A stretch of 64,000 nucleotides of DNA from Ktedonobacter racemifer DSM 44963. GTDB lineage: Bacteria; Chloroflexota; Ktedonobacteria; Ktedonobacterales; Ktedonobacteraceae. A program made the position numbers and the translations under genes. This document shows positions 36,929 through 46,506 of the stretch, in pieces; position 1 is the stretch's first letter, and each line of letters opens with the position of its first letter. Where the stretch lies: contig NZ_ADVG01000003.1 of NCBI RefSeq assembly GCF_000178855.1, positions 1,798,001 to 1,862,000 of the forward strand. Direction: 5' to 3'. The notes under the pieces were generated by a model. The model did not search any database. It was not told the DNA's origin and saw only the letters and a program-made list of their open reading frames with translations.

Positions 36929-38502
36929 ATGAAGCGAGCCCGCGACACCGACCTTTCTTCTCGAACTCCCTCTCCAGGTCGATTGGAGCCAGGAACGCCA
37001 TGTACGTGCGCACCTGGAAGCGGCTCGGTGCCTGTATAACGCTCTGCTTGCTGAAGCCATGAAGCGGCTCCGATGCATGCGCAATGATTCTGCATGGAAC
37101 AAGGCGCGAGCTCTCCCACGCTCGCACAAACAGCAACGCGCTCAGGCTTTTTCTGCCTTACGCAAGAAGTATCACTTCTCCGAATACGAGCTACACGAGT
37201 ATGCCAAGCTTGCCCGTGTCTCGTGGATCGCTGATCACATCGAGAGCACCATGGCTCAAACCCTTGCGACTCGCGCCTATCAGGCGGTCAACCGGGTCTG
37301 TGTTGGGAAAGCCACACGAGTACGCTTCCGCAGCAAAGGACGTGGCATCGATAGCGTGGAGGGCAAACGCAACGATGTCGGCATGCGCTTCGTGTGTGAT
37401 CCCAATGCGGGCGATGGCGGCTTCCTGATCTGGAACCAAGAGGTCATCCCAGCCATCATCGACTGGCGAGACCCGGTGGTGCGGCATGGCATGCGCCACC
37501 CCATCAAGTATGTGCGCCTGGTTCGCCGCAAAGCTTCCTCACCACAGGCACAGGGAGCCGATAAAGACAGCCATCGTTATTGCGTGCAATTGGTTTTAGA
37601 GGGCCATGCCTTCGTCAAACCGAAGCATGAGGAGGGAGGCAAAGACATGATTGGCCTGGATATTGGCCCATCGACACTCGCGATTGTCCCTCGTCGAGCA
37701 AAGGCGGATCTGGTCACGTTCTGCCAGGAGCTTTCCCCCAATGCCAGCAGAAAACGCCGGTTGCAGCGCAAGATGGACCGGCAAAGACGCGCCACGAATC
37801 CCAACAATTACGACGAAAAGGGCCGTGTCAAAAAGGGCAAGGGTCGTCTCAAATGGAGGGAGAGTAAGCGATACCAGGCGACCAGGAGACAACACGCCAC
37901 AACCGAAAGACGGCTGGCTGCTCACCGCAAGAGTCTGCATGGACACCTGGCTCATCGCATCGCTTCGGTGGGCACCACGATCACCATAGAGAAAACCTCG
38001 TTCAAAGGATGGCAGAAGCAGTATGGTCGGAGCATCGGACGCGCGCGCCCCAGGGATGTTTGTAGCGCATTTGACTCGCATAGTTGCAAAAACTGGCGGC
38101 ACCCTGCGCGAAGTTTCAGCCTACCAGACCAAACTCTCTCAGTACTGCCAGAAGTCGGGGCAGTATCACAAGAAGCCACGATCTGAGCGTTGGCACCGTT
38201 GTGAGTGCGGGTTGGGACCAGTGCAACGTGATCTGTATTCGGCCTTCCTGATTGCCTACCTGGAACCTGAGCAAACAACACCCTCCATCACCCAGCACGT
38301 CTGGGAAGGTGCGGAGCCGCGCCTACGAGCCGTGATGGAGGATCTGCAACAACGTGCGAATGAAGGGGAGCCATTCCCCCGAAGCATGGGCGTGTCGGCT
38401 TCTGGCAAAGCTGCCCGTGCCAGAGCGTGTCGGCTGAAAAGTCCTGCCTATCTCCACCAAGAGCCGGTTTCTCCTTCGGGAGAGGCCGGAAACGATGGGT
38501 GA
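36929..38502 (+). pseudogene. tnpB: Long TnpB-type nuclease, at least two frameshifts
   Basis: Reconstructed at about 510 residues. It begins at ATG 36929, shifts almost at once into TPTFLLELPLQVDWSQERHV, then continues in one frame from about 36970 to 38035: HEYAKLARVSWIADHIESTM, MGL-less WED region, RuvC-I MIGLDIGPSTLAIV, a long basic helix, and RuvC-II TTITIEKTSFKGWQKQYG (Glu). Near 38035-38045 the frame shifts into APGMFVAHLTRIVAKTGG, AYQTKLSQYCQKSGQYHKKP, a zinc ribbon part, and RuvC-III GLGPVQRDLYSAFLIAYLEP. The order of parts is right and only the frame is broken, so this is a recently decayed member of a TnpB clade common in this kind of genome. Confidence 0.65.
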
Positions 38503-38553
38503 GGAACAGGAACCTCCGTGCATGTATGCCGGAGAGGCCTCAGATTTAGATCA

Positions 38554-38905
38554 TCAATTTGTTCGCTGGGTGCGCTTTCTTTCCCGCCCGGTTTGCGGTA
38601 TTGTCGCTTCGGGGTGCAGGTAAATTTCTCCCACCTGTATGCCATGCATCGCCACTGGCTGGTTAGTGTAGGCCTCGACTGTATTGACATAACTCTCGGT
38701 AGAGTCGCCTACTGTATAGATTTTTCCATCCTGTCCGAGCGCGCCTCCAAGGCCATAGCGTGCGGTTGGCATAGGTGCAAGGGTGTCCAGGTATTCGTTC
38801 TGGGGTCATATGCCTCCACCGTTTTGAGAGGGCCACTTGCGTTTCGGCCCCCAATAGCGTAAATTCGCCCATCAGGCCCTACCGCCGCCGTCAATCCCGT
38901 GCGCG
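38554..38905 (-). pseudogene. Kelch-repeat protein fragment
   Basis: About 110 residues of a Kelch beta-propeller in two frames. The first frame gives TGLTAAVGPDGRIYAIGG then KTVEAYDPRTNTWTPLHL. After a shift near 38775 it continues PTARYGLGGALGQDGKIYTV and NTVEAYTNQP. These are two successive Kelch blades (G-G-x-I-Y...E-Y-D...W). Both ends are cut: the upstream side runs into a TnpB fragment and the downstream side into the end of the preceding element. The original gene may have encoded a secreted or signalling propeller protein. Confidence 0.6.
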
Positions 38906-39069
38906 CCTTCAGGCAATCCTGGCAAAGGATAAGCGACAGACTTCCCAAACTTCCCACCAACTTGATCGCCTCACCAACAGGCGGACGCGCCGCATTAACC
39001 ACTACCTGCACGCAGCGAGCAAGAGGATCATTGATCTGCTGGTTACGGAAGGCATTGAGCGACTGGTGA
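38906..39069 (+). pseudogene. TnpB internal fragment
   Basis: About 55 residues matching the helical part of TnpB before RuvC-II: ARLQAILAKDKRQ, then LDRLTNRRTRRINHYLHAAS, then KRIIDLLVTEGIERLV. The family continues with a Gly-Lys-Asn segment; here the sequence runs straight into the right-end hairpin of the next element at 39070 instead. It is therefore a relic cut by that insertion. Confidence 0.6.
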
Positions 39070-39145
39070 CACTCCGCATGGGCTAAAGCCCAGCAGCTTC
39101 TGACACGGCTCCGTAAGCGCCTCCGTGAGACATGTCCCGTAGGGA

Positions 39146-39790
39146 CTACTCAAAATGGAGGCGTAGTGTGGTAGCCATATCTGAGAGGCGCGCACCCATC
39201 CAGCGCAATCCCCCCTGGGCGGTGCCAGGCCCGTTGGCGTGATCCCCTTGCCTTGCTTGAGCAAGAGATGGTTGCCCTTCGCGTTCGGCATCCTGGGAGA
39301 TCCCAACACCTGGGTCTTTCGACCCCCTCATCGCACGTCGCGAATGAGCATGAGGCTTTTCCTTCAATGGTTCTTGGGAGCGCTCGATCAAGCGCTGCCC
39401 GATTCTCAGACTGGCATTGCGGTCGGCATGGTCGCGCATCTGGCATTGTGGGCACAGGCAAAGCGCCGCGCCGGGCGTGTATCCCTCAACCGGCTCACCC
39501 TCGTTGTAGCGAATGACAGGCGCGTGACAGCGATGGCATTCCCGGCTCGTATTGCGCGGATTGACGCGGCACGTGATGAGACCACCTGCATTCCACGCCT
39601 TGTACTTCGAGTACTTGAAGATGCGCCCTGCGCATCCAGTACGCGCGTTTCATGTTGCTGCGGCGCGAATACGTGCCTTTTTGCGGGCGCAGGTTGCCGA
39701 GATGCTCGAAGACCAGTATGCTTGCTTGCTGCTCGATGGCGAACTGGACAATGCGGGCGCTCACCTGGTGCGCGATGTGCTCATTGAGAT
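39146..39790 (-). pseudogene. tnpB: TnpB C-terminal part (third piece of the nested gene)
   Basis: Closely matches residues about 301-510 of the intact copy at 59783: EHIAHQVSARIVQFAIEQQA, ILVFEHLGNLRPQKGTYSRR (RuvC-II Glu), then, after frameshifts near 39630 and 39440, RDHADRNASLRIGQRLIE (RuvC-III Asp). The piece begins at the exact residue where the middle piece (41137-42009) stops, so the IS3 insertion point is clear. Confidence 0.75.
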
Positions 39791-39856
39791 TGCCCCGATT
39801 TGAAAGAGTCCCTAAAGCTGAGATATACTCGAAGCAGATCAGAAAGGGGCTTATCA

Positions 39857-40153
39857 ATGGGAAAGAGCCAAAAGGTCTACACAAAAGAATTCAAAGAGGA
39901 AGCCGTGCGGCTGGCGCAAACATCAGGCAAGCCGATTGCACAAATAGCGCGCGAGCTGGGTATCTCCGACAGCGCGATTCATGGGTGGCGCAAGGAATTA
40001 GCAGAACATGGGAAAGAAGCATTTCCAGGCAAAGGGCATCAAACCACGCTTGAGGAAGAAAATCGTCGCTTGAAACGCGAAGTCGAAAGACTCCAGCAGG
40101 AGCGTGACATACTAAAAAAAGCAGTGAGCATCTTCTCACGGGAATCCAAATGA
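39857..40153 (+). CDS. IS3-family OrfA
   Basis: 98 residues. A helix-turn-helix of the transposase_8 type (KEFKEEAVRLAQTSGKPIAQ, IARELGISDSAIHGWRKEL) is followed by a leucine-zipper-like helix (ENRRLKREVERLQQERDILK). OrfA is the DNA-binding part; together with OrfB it makes the OrfAB transposase by -1 frameshifting near the end of orfA, where there is an AAAAAA run at 40113-40118. The start ATG 39857 follows AAAGGGG. It overlaps orfB by four bases. Confidence 0.85.
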   Translation: MGKSQKVYTKEFKEEAVRLAQTSGKPIAQIARELGISDSAIHGWRKELAEHGKEAFPGKGHQTTLEEENRRLKREVERLQQERDILKKAVSIFSRESK

Positions 40154-41008
40154 AACATCAATTTATTGAACAGCACAAGCATGAATTCTCCATTGTTATC
40201 ATGTGCGATGTGCTCGGAATCTCGGAAAGCGGCTTTTATGCCTGGCGCAAACGTTCAGCCTGCCTGCGCGAACGAGAAGATGCTCATTTAACGCAGAAGA
40301 TACGGCAGGTGTTTGTAACTCATCAAGGACGATATGGAAGCCCACGCATTTTGAGAGAGCTGCGTGACGAAGGGATCACCTGCTCACGCAAACGGATCGC
40401 CAGGCTCATGCGGCAGAAGAACCTTTCTGCCAGACGTAAACGGCGTCGAGTAGTGACCACAAAAAGAGATATGGCTCATCCAGTCGCTCCCAACCTTTTA
40501 AATCGGGAATTTCGTGCTGAAGCGCCAAACAAAAAATGGGTGACGGATATCACGTATATCCCAACTCGACAAGGATGGCTCTATCTCGCGGTCATTTTAG
40601 ATCTGTATTCACGAATGGTTGTGGGATGGTCGATGTCGAGCAATTGCGATGAGGGATTAATAGAACAGGCACGCTAACCTTGCCCTTGCCCGCCGTCGCC
40701 CTAAAGCGGGGTTGCTGCATCACAGTGATAGAGGAAGTCAGTACACTTCAAGAGCGTATCAGGCGTGTTTAGAACAAGCTGGAATACAGTCAAGTATGTC
40801 ACGTAAAGGAAATTGTTGGGACAATGCCGCGATGGAGAGTTTCTTTGGAACCTTAAAAGATGAATGTGTAGGGGAACGCATTTATTCATCACATGATGAA
40901 GCGCGATTAGCACTCTTTACCTACATGGAAGTCTATTATAATCGTGTTCGTCGGCATTCTACACTCGGATACGTAAGTCCACTGAATTATGAGCGGACGG
41001 GGAATTAA
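40150..41008 (+). pseudogene. IS3-family OrfB (integrase), one frameshift
   Basis: The catalytic part of the IS3 transposase. The first frame holds HTH_21 (LRELRDEGITCSRKRIARLM) and the rve core start KKWVTDITYIPTRQGWLYLA (first Asp). It stops at a TAA near 40676, where one extra base lies in CGCTAACCTT. The other frame continues ALARRRPKAG, HHSDRGSQYTS (second Asp), GNCWDNAAMESFFGTLKDE (Glu) and YYNRVRRHSTLGYVSP. Correcting one base restores a normal protein of about 285 residues. Confidence 0.8.
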
Positions 41009-41136
41009 AAAACATAACGTAACGTTTGACGTAATACAATTTTTATACTATAATAAAAACGTTAACGTCACGTTGCGTCAAAACATTTTTCACTCTCCTC
41101 ACCTCAAACCTCTAGAGACTCTACGAAAACGGGGCA

Positions 41137-42009
41137 AGCTCACATCGACGTGCTTGATCTTGCGCCACAGATCAGCATTGTCCTGCTCCCCTTGGGCAAT
41201 GATGCCAGTCTGAGATCGGTTGTGTGCAATACGTCCAAGCAGTCTCGCGCCTTGTGCCCGATACCGCTGTGCCATTTCCAATGAAGGACGTAGCCAGGAT
41301 GGTGCCTTCGACTGCCTGGACGGTACACACAGCTATATGCTGGTCGAGGTTCAAATCGACCGCGCAGAGACGTGTCTCTTTGGATGCTATCTGTTCAACA
41401 ACCTTGGCGGGGGCCTCCAACGTTTTCTCGATGGGAGTATGCAACCACCAGCGGTTGCCCTTGCGAACCAGTTGCGGGCTCCCTATTGCGTACCCCTCGG
41501 GAATATCGCGAGAAAGCGCACCAATTTTGAGCCAGGACCAGCACGAGCCGGTCCACACTCTGAGCATGATGGAGTGCGTAGCGCGTTCTTTCCACAAGCC
41601 CGCGTAGAAGGAGGCCGATTTGTTCCAGGTACGCGGCGGGACCGGTGGCCGCTCCCTGAACGGCTGCTTCTTCTTGCCCTTTTTGCATGGTTGGGCCTCG
41701 TGCTTCTCTTTGCGTGCTCGCCACTGTTTGAGCGAGGAGAAAAATGCGCGAGCAGAGCCAAGGGCTGCATTGATGGCGGCGCGCCGGAACATCGCGGGGA
41801 TATCCGGGGCGATGTCGGAAAGTGGCAGAATGGGATGGGGGCTCTTCTCCGTCGCATGGGTGAGTTTCTCTAGGGCGGTGAGGGCCTCCTTGCTCTTGAG
41901 AGAGAGGAGGCCGCCCTCATGGGCCTGGATGACCTCAAAGTAGAAGGCCACGACACGATTGTAGAGCGCCTGATGCTCCGCGAAGGAGTGGGCTGACTGT
42001 GGCGGATAC
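41137..42009 (-). pseudogene. tnpB: TnpB middle part (second piece of the nested gene)
   Basis: Matches residues about 14-300 of the copy at 59783. It begins YPPQSAHSFAEHQALYNRVV, runs through SPHPILPLSDIAPDIPAMFR and RLCAVDLNLDQHIAVCTVQA (RuvC-I Asp), has a frameshift near 41250, and ends DNADLWRKIKHVD at the IS3 end. Confidence 0.75.
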
Positions 42010-42145
42010 TGTATTGTTTTCCGACTTTGGCTCTCGCAAAAGTACTTGAGATCGAAAAAGCAAACAAGCTATGAATATCGTACTTGCTCGCTTGTTTTAG
42101 CAAGCAAACAGTAAATTTGCGCTCCCTTGCTTGCTTGAAATAAGC

Positions 42146-42218
42146 AAGCAAGTAGTAAAAAGAGAGCCTGCTCGCTTCTCAAAATCAAGCGAGCAGGCTC
42201 TCTTTTTACTACTTGCTT
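42146..42218. repeat. 32-bp perfect hairpin inside the IS481-like element
   Basis: Arms 42146-42177 and 42187-42218 are exact complements; part of the arm is AAAAAGAGAGCCTGCTCGCT; loop CTCAAAATC. It is located before the transposase gene. Confidence 0.9.
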
Positions 42219-42329
42219 CTCACTGTGAAATAGCCCTTGTCCGCTTGCTCGACTCCCTTCCCTTTCATCAGGTAAACTCCATGACAGGTGATCGTTTCTC
42301 TGCTCTCCGCTTCTCAGAAAGGGAGTGTT

Positions 42330-43665
42330 ATGGAAGTTGAATATGTTGGAAAGCGTGCTCACCTCTTCCACCTGCTTCAGCAGCATCCTGAGTGGACACT
42401 TCAGCAGTATGCTGATGCGGTCGGCTGCTCTGTGAGCATGGTTTGTACCTGGCGTCAGCGTTTTCGAGAAGCCCAAGCCCAGGGAGCGCTCGATGCTTCC
42501 ATCTTCTTTTCTCGCTCTCGCGCCCCTCACCATCACCCTCCTCGCATTGACACTGAGGTCAAAGAGCGGGTGCTCTCGATCCGTCAGGCTCCCCCAGAGC
42601 CGTTGCAGCGCACGCCTGGACCACTGGCGATCCTGTATTATCTGCAGCGAGATGAAGCCTTGCAGGCAAAAAGGCCCGCTTGCCTCGTTCGACACGCACC
42701 ATCTGGCGCATCCTGGATGCTGCAGGAGCCATTGAGCGTGATCGTCCTCGTCAGCGCTCTCCTCGCCTGCCAAGAGCCCCTTTGGAGGAAGTCCAACTCG
42801 ACTTTAAAGATGTCTCCACCGTTCCTGCTGATCTGCATGATCCTGATGCCCGCGCGGCAGCATGTGATCGAAGCGTGCAATGCGGGTCGACGCAGGCACT
42901 TCCCTCTTGCTCGACGCCCAGGTTCATGAAGACTTTCACGCCGAAACGGCGTTCCAGGCGGTGGCCACCTTCTTGCGTCGCTACGGCTGTCCCAGCATCT
43001 TGACCTTTGACCGCGATCCTCGTTGGGTAGGCAGTGCAACGGCACGCGATTTTCCCTCAGCCCTGTGCCAATTTCTCTTGTGTGTTGGCGTGCAGCCCAA
43101 CGTCTTGCCTCCCCGCCACCCAGAACTCAACTGCTATGTGGAAAGATATCATCGGACCTACAAGGAAGAATGTCTGTTTGTGCATCGTCCTGGAACCCTC
43201 GAAGAGGTTCGCAATGTCACCGAGACCTTTGAGCACTTCTACAACACGCAGCGCCCTCATCAGGGGCGCAGTTGTCGCAATCGTCCTCCCAGCCAGGCGC
43301 ATCCTGTGCTGCCCACCTTACCCGCGCTTCCAGCCGTCGTCGATCCGGATGCCTGGTTGCAAGCAGTTCACGGGCGGACCTATGCGCGACGGGTGAAGTC
43401 AGACGGCCGCGTGAGCGTTGATGGGGCCGATTATTACATCAAGCAAGCACTGGCTGGACAGCTCATCACCTTGGGTGTCAATGCTGCCGAGCGCTGCTTC
43501 GAGGTCCTGCAGCATGAGAGCATCATCAAGCAGCTTTCCATCAAAGGGCTGCAAGGCCAACGCATGCCGCTGGATGACTACATTGCCTTGATGCAAGAGC
43601 GCGCTCGTTCAGAGGAACGACAACGCTTGATGAACCTGCGACGGCGACACCTCCAAGCTCGATAA
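42330..43665 (+). pseudogene. rve-type transposase (IS481-like), several frameshifts
   Basis: The start ATG 42330 has AAAGGGAG about 7 bases upstream. The first frame carries a helix-turn-helix (WTLQQYADAVGCSVSMVCTW). It breaks at an A5 run near 42668 and continues PRSTRTIWRILDAAGAIERD then VQLDFKDVSTVPAD (first Asp of the integrase core). Another break near 42870-42890 leads into the long last frame: ATFLRRYGCPSILTFDRDPR (second Asp), RHPELNCYVERYHRTYKEEC (Glu), YNTQRPHQGR, and a C-terminal beta domain. The whole would be about 440 residues. No ATPase partner is encoded. Confidence 0.7.
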
Positions 43666-43893
43666 TCTTTGTGCTTGCTTGCGGGAATGGATTCGTCGAG
43701 GAGACTGCTGTCCACTTTTTTGCTTGCTCGTTTCCTCTCCATCACTTGCTCGTCTCCTTTTCCCCTCCCTGGTCGACCCTTTCCTCATTGTTCTCGCTCA
43801 TGCTCTCGTGCTTACTCATTTGCTTGTTGCTTGGATGCTTGTTTTTTGTAATCTCAAGTACTCTTGCAAGAGCTGAAGTCGGAAAACAATACA

Positions 43894-43936
43894 GATACTG
43901 CAACGCTTGTCTGATTGTTTTCGTGGCTTTTGCCAT
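43894..43936 (-). pseudogene. tnpB: TnpB first 14 codons (first piece of the nested gene)
   Basis: MAKATKTIRQALQY, nearly identical to the start of the intact copy at 59783. The IS481-like element follows at once. The five bases at the junction (GATAC) are its target duplication. Confidence 0.8.
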
Positions 43937-43991
43937 TTTTAGTGCTTTTTCTCTCAAACAAATAGATTGTGTCTCTTTTATAGTATACGAC

Positions 43992-44219
43992 AATTATAGT
44001 CAGATCTGGGATACAAGAGCATGGGAGCCAACAACGAACGGATGCCATATGTTCTCAATCACAACAGCCGTCAACCTGACTGATGAAGAAAAAGCGAGTG
44101 TTCAGCTTAATGAAGAGTATGCCGATTCTCAATGGGTCAATCCCCTACACGTAATAGAGAATACTGATCACTTTCATCCGTGCCTTGTTCAAATAGCACG
44201 GGATATCATTTCAAAATAA
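43992..44219 (+). pseudogene. NUDIX hydrolase, C-terminal fragment
   Basis: About 75 residues that look like the end of a NUDIX protein: ITTAVNLTDEEKASVQLNEE, then YADSQWVNPLHVIEN and ARDIISK. The NUDIX box itself (GX5EX7REUXEEXGU) is missing, lost at the border with the TnpB element at about 43990. It stops 53 bases before the cargo-carrying IS4 element. Confidence 0.5.
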
Positions 44220-44263
44220 CTGGATCTTCCCACGAGATGCCCGCCTGTGTAGGACTCTAGCAC

Positions 44264-44272
44264 CTCTCATGG
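44264..44272. repeat. 9-bp target duplication, left
   Basis: CTCTCATGG; the same nine bases follow the other end of the IS4-family element at 46126-46134. Confidence 0.85.
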
Positions 44273-44394
44273 GCTCTCTCCCTGACACTTTTTAGCTCAT
44301 GTAGAACATCTTCAAAGAGGGAAGAAGTGAAGGGAGAGGCGTATCTAGACTCTGATATAATGAACAGCGAAATGAAGGAGAGGAGCCCTACCGC

Positions 44395-44808
44395 ATGAGT
44401 GAGAACTGCATTTTTTGCCAGATTATTCACCATCAAGCCCCAGCCTATGTGGTGACAGAAGATGAGCACATTATCGTCTTTCTTTCCAAAGAAAATCACC
44501 CGCTGGTCGTGCCCAAGCAACATATTCCCACTATTTATTCCTTGGATGACGTAACTGGTGCCCACATCATGAGAGCAGCAAGAGAGATCGCTCGTGCTGT
44601 CAAACTGGGACTGGAGTGCGAAGGGATTTACCTGACGCAAGCTAATGAGTCAGCTGCTGGTCAAGAGGTCTTCCACTTTCATCTGCATATCTACCCTCGC
44701 TGGCGCGCTGTCGATTTTCGCTCGCAGCAGACCGCCCACCACATCAGCAAGGCAGACAAGCAGGAGACCTTGCAGAAGATCACCGCATCCCTGTACAGAG
44801 AGCAATAG
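44395..44808 (+). CDS. HIT-family protein (histidine-triad nucleotide hydrolase), passenger in an IS
   Basis: 137 residues, complete. The N-terminal ENCIFCQIIHHQAPAYVVTE has the two zinc Cys seen in many bacterial HIT proteins. The catalytic histidine triad is EVFHFHLHIYPRW (H-x-H-x-H, about 97-103). HIT proteins hydrolyse adenylated or dinucleoside polyphosphate substrates such as AMP-lysine or Ap4A. The start ATG 44395 has AAGGAGAGG about 11 bases upstream. The gene lies between the left inverted repeat and the transposase of an IS4-family element with intact target duplications, so it travelled as cargo. It is intact although the transposase is broken. Confidence 0.88.
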   Translation: MSENCIFCQIIHHQAPAYVVTEDEHIIVFLSKENHPLVVPKQHIPTIYSLDDVTGAHIMRAAREIARAVKLGLECEGIYLTQANESAAGQEVFHFHLHIYPRWRAVDFRSQQTAHHISKADKQETLQKITASLYREQ

Positions 44809-44818
44809 GCTCGGCGCA

Positions 44819-45945
44819 TCAAAAGCGAAGAGAAAAACGCCATTTGACCGACGAACCTCGAAATAATAAACATTTCTTACGTTCGCAGAGACGAGAGGAG
44901 TTGCCCGCAAGATCTAACAGATACAGCCTGCCAATGCGGAAAATGCTCTTGTCGCGGCGGTCATGGCGATCATAGCGATCGCGTTTGCCATGATGCATAC
45001 AGGAGGCAGCCCCATGAACCAGCCACCAGACGGCGAGAAAGAGCACGAGCAGCATCCGATCGATGCGATCCAACCGGCGCACATGACAGCTTTCCCACTG
45101 CCACCCACGACTCTTCAAATCCTGGAAGGTGGATTCCACTCGCCACCGCAAGCGATACTCTCGCAAGCGGGCTCCACCTGCGGGACGGTCAGAAATGACC
45201 AGCAGAGCTTCTTCCTCATGCGGGTCCCAATAGGCACTCAGGTTGGTCTCAAGCTGTTCCTCCTGCCATAACCGAACGCGTCCATAAAACCGCGAGCCTT
45301 GCGTGGCGACCACATCGCAGACCCGACGAGAAGGCAAGAGATGGCCAGCAGGCGCGTAGGGCTGGCAGGTATGATGGGCACAAATTCTGAAGAGGTAATG
45401 CCAGCCGTATTTCTGACAAAGAGCGACCATCGGAGAGCAGCCAAATGCGCTATCGCCAAGCACAGTGCATTCCGCCTCGCCGATGTGAGGAGCCAGTCGC
45501 TTGAACAGCTCTTCAATGCACTCCCACAGCCTTGATCCCACCTTTGCCAGCCTGGCATGACTTTCCATACCAGCGGTAAAACGCGAGAATGGTGCAGCAG
45601 ACCGATGTAAATCACTTGCGCATGCTCTTCATAGGAGGTGAGATCGATAACCAGGCGCAACGGGCCTCGCCGAAAAAAGGGCAGCACTTGGGCGAGCAGC
45701 GCGTCCCAGGTCTTCTCGGTCTCAATACGCTCATTGCTTAAAAAGCGCTCCAGACGACGCTCGATGCTACTCGCCTTCGCTTCACTCTCGGCTAACAGTT
45801 CTTCGGCCACGACCGGGATCACCAGACTCCGGGCTTTGATCACTCCGACCACAAACAGCGCAAGCGTTTTGCTTTGATGCCCATGCAAGTGCGTAAAAAA
45901 TTCCTTGACCTGGTCCTGCCACACAGTCCATAATGGACTCCTCAT
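44819..45945 (-). pseudogene. IS4-family transposase, one frameshift
   Basis: About 375 residues in two frames. The first (45945 down to about 45535) has the N-terminal region and the first Asp in RLVIDLTSYEEHAQVIYIG. The frame shifts near 45535-45550 (LVWKVMPGWQR into VGSRLWECIEELFKR) and continues AECTVLGDSAFGCSPMVALC (second Asp) and YRLRWRVESTFQDLKSRGWQ (Glu, in the IS4-type Y/R...E...K setting). One base correction would restore it. It is transcribed toward the HIT gene. Confidence 0.75.
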
Positions 45946-46125
45946 GGAGATTGTCCTCTTTCAGCTCACATTTCTGCTTGTAGGACGATCTCTTCTGTTC
46001 GCCGACCTCCTCCCAGACACAAAAGTCCTCTCTCAAGCTGCCAGGTACTCGGTGACGCGTGCTTCTCACCCCTTTTGCTCTTATTTACTTGTTATATTCT
46101 ATTGAAAAAGCGTCAGGGAGAGAGC

Positions 46126-46134
46126 CTCTCATGG
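46126..46134. repeat. 9-bp target duplication, right
   Basis: CTCTCATGG, identical to 44264-44272. Confidence 0.85.
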
Positions 46135-46401
46135 GGAGTTCCACCAAGTAGGTGCCGAGGAATGGTAAAGGGGCATATATTTGTGGTGTCGTAGACGATG
46201 CCTCTTGTTATGAGCAAGCCGTTTGCAGCCCAAACGCCTTCTCTCGAACGCTCGCTACGCGAGCCGGGATCAGTGAGAGAAGAGAATTGGATGGCCCGGT
46301 TTTTTCCCTATTTGCTCCTTGCTGAAGCAATATAATATCAGTTATATTGAATGTATCGTTTTTTCTCTCTTTTTTCAGCATCTAACTGAACCAGTTGCGT
46401 G
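46135..46401. other. Intergenic region
   Basis: No gene or strong repeat seen. It is AT-rich toward 46340-46380, where a promoter for the small reading frames that follow would be expected. Confidence 0.3.
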
Positions 46402-46503
46402 ATGAAAAGAGGAGGTTCTCTATCACTTGGATCGCGCTTCTTCTTGAAGAAGCTCGCTGAACCAATGAAGAGGGAACAGTTTGTCTCTATGGCTCAAAAA
46501 TAG
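46402..46503 (+). CDS. Possible microprotein, 33 aa
   Basis: MKRGGSLSLGSRFFLKKLAE then PMKREQFVSMAQK. Basic and short, with no recognisable family and no clear ribosome site. It is listed because it is followed after 3 and 5 bases by two further small frames. Confidence 0.2.
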   Translation: MKRGGSLSLGSRFFLKKLAEPMKREQFVSMAQK

Positions 46504-46506
46504 GGC

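Larger units (their letters stand above)
36545..38540 (+). mobile_element. IS605-family element with a long TnpB and a divergent HTH gene
   Basis: The left side has an end-type hairpin around GCCCGCTCTTTCTAAGGCGG (about 36553). The right side has GC-rich repeats GGTTTCTCC/GGAGAGGCCGG near 38465-38540. It contains a broken tnpB and a small helix-turn-helix gene on the other strand. The boundaries are approximate. Confidence 0.5.
39791..41136 (+). mobile_element. IS3-family insertion sequence, 1346 bp, inserted in tnpB
   Basis: Ends TGCCCCGATTTGAAAGAGTC (39791) and, complemented, TGCCCCGTTTTCGTAGAGTC (ending 41136); the similarity runs about 27 bases. It carries orfA and a frameshifted orfB. 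Confidence 0.8.
42010..43893 (+). mobile_element. IS481-like insertion sequence, 1884 bp, with 5-bp target duplication
   Basis: The ends TGTATTGTTTTCCGACTT are inverted repeats of about 50 bases, roughly 80 percent alike. The target duplication GATAC is at 42005-42009 and 43894-43898. It splits tnpB after codon 14. Both ends carry several TTGCTTGC/TTGCTCG motifs, probably transposase binding sites. Confidence 0.85.
39070..43995 (-). mobile_element. Nested element: long-TnpB IS605-type element split by an IS3 and an IS481-like insertion
   Basis: The right end at 39070-39110 (GTGACACTCCGCATGGGC...GCTTCTGACAC) matches, inverted, the right end of the intact sister element (61370-61400). The tnpB pieces appear in order 43936-43894, 42009-41137, 39790-39146 when the two younger insertions are removed. 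Confidence 0.75.
44273..46125 (-). mobile_element. IS4-family element carrying a HIT-family cargo gene, 1853 bp
   Basis: Terminal inverted repeats GCTCTCTCCCTGACACTTTT (44273) and, complemented, GCTCTCTCCCTGACGCTTTT (ending 46125): 20 of 21 bases agree. Flanked by identical 9-bp duplications. Inside are a HIT-family gene (plus strand) and a frameshifted transposase (minus strand), tail to tail. Confidence 0.8.
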
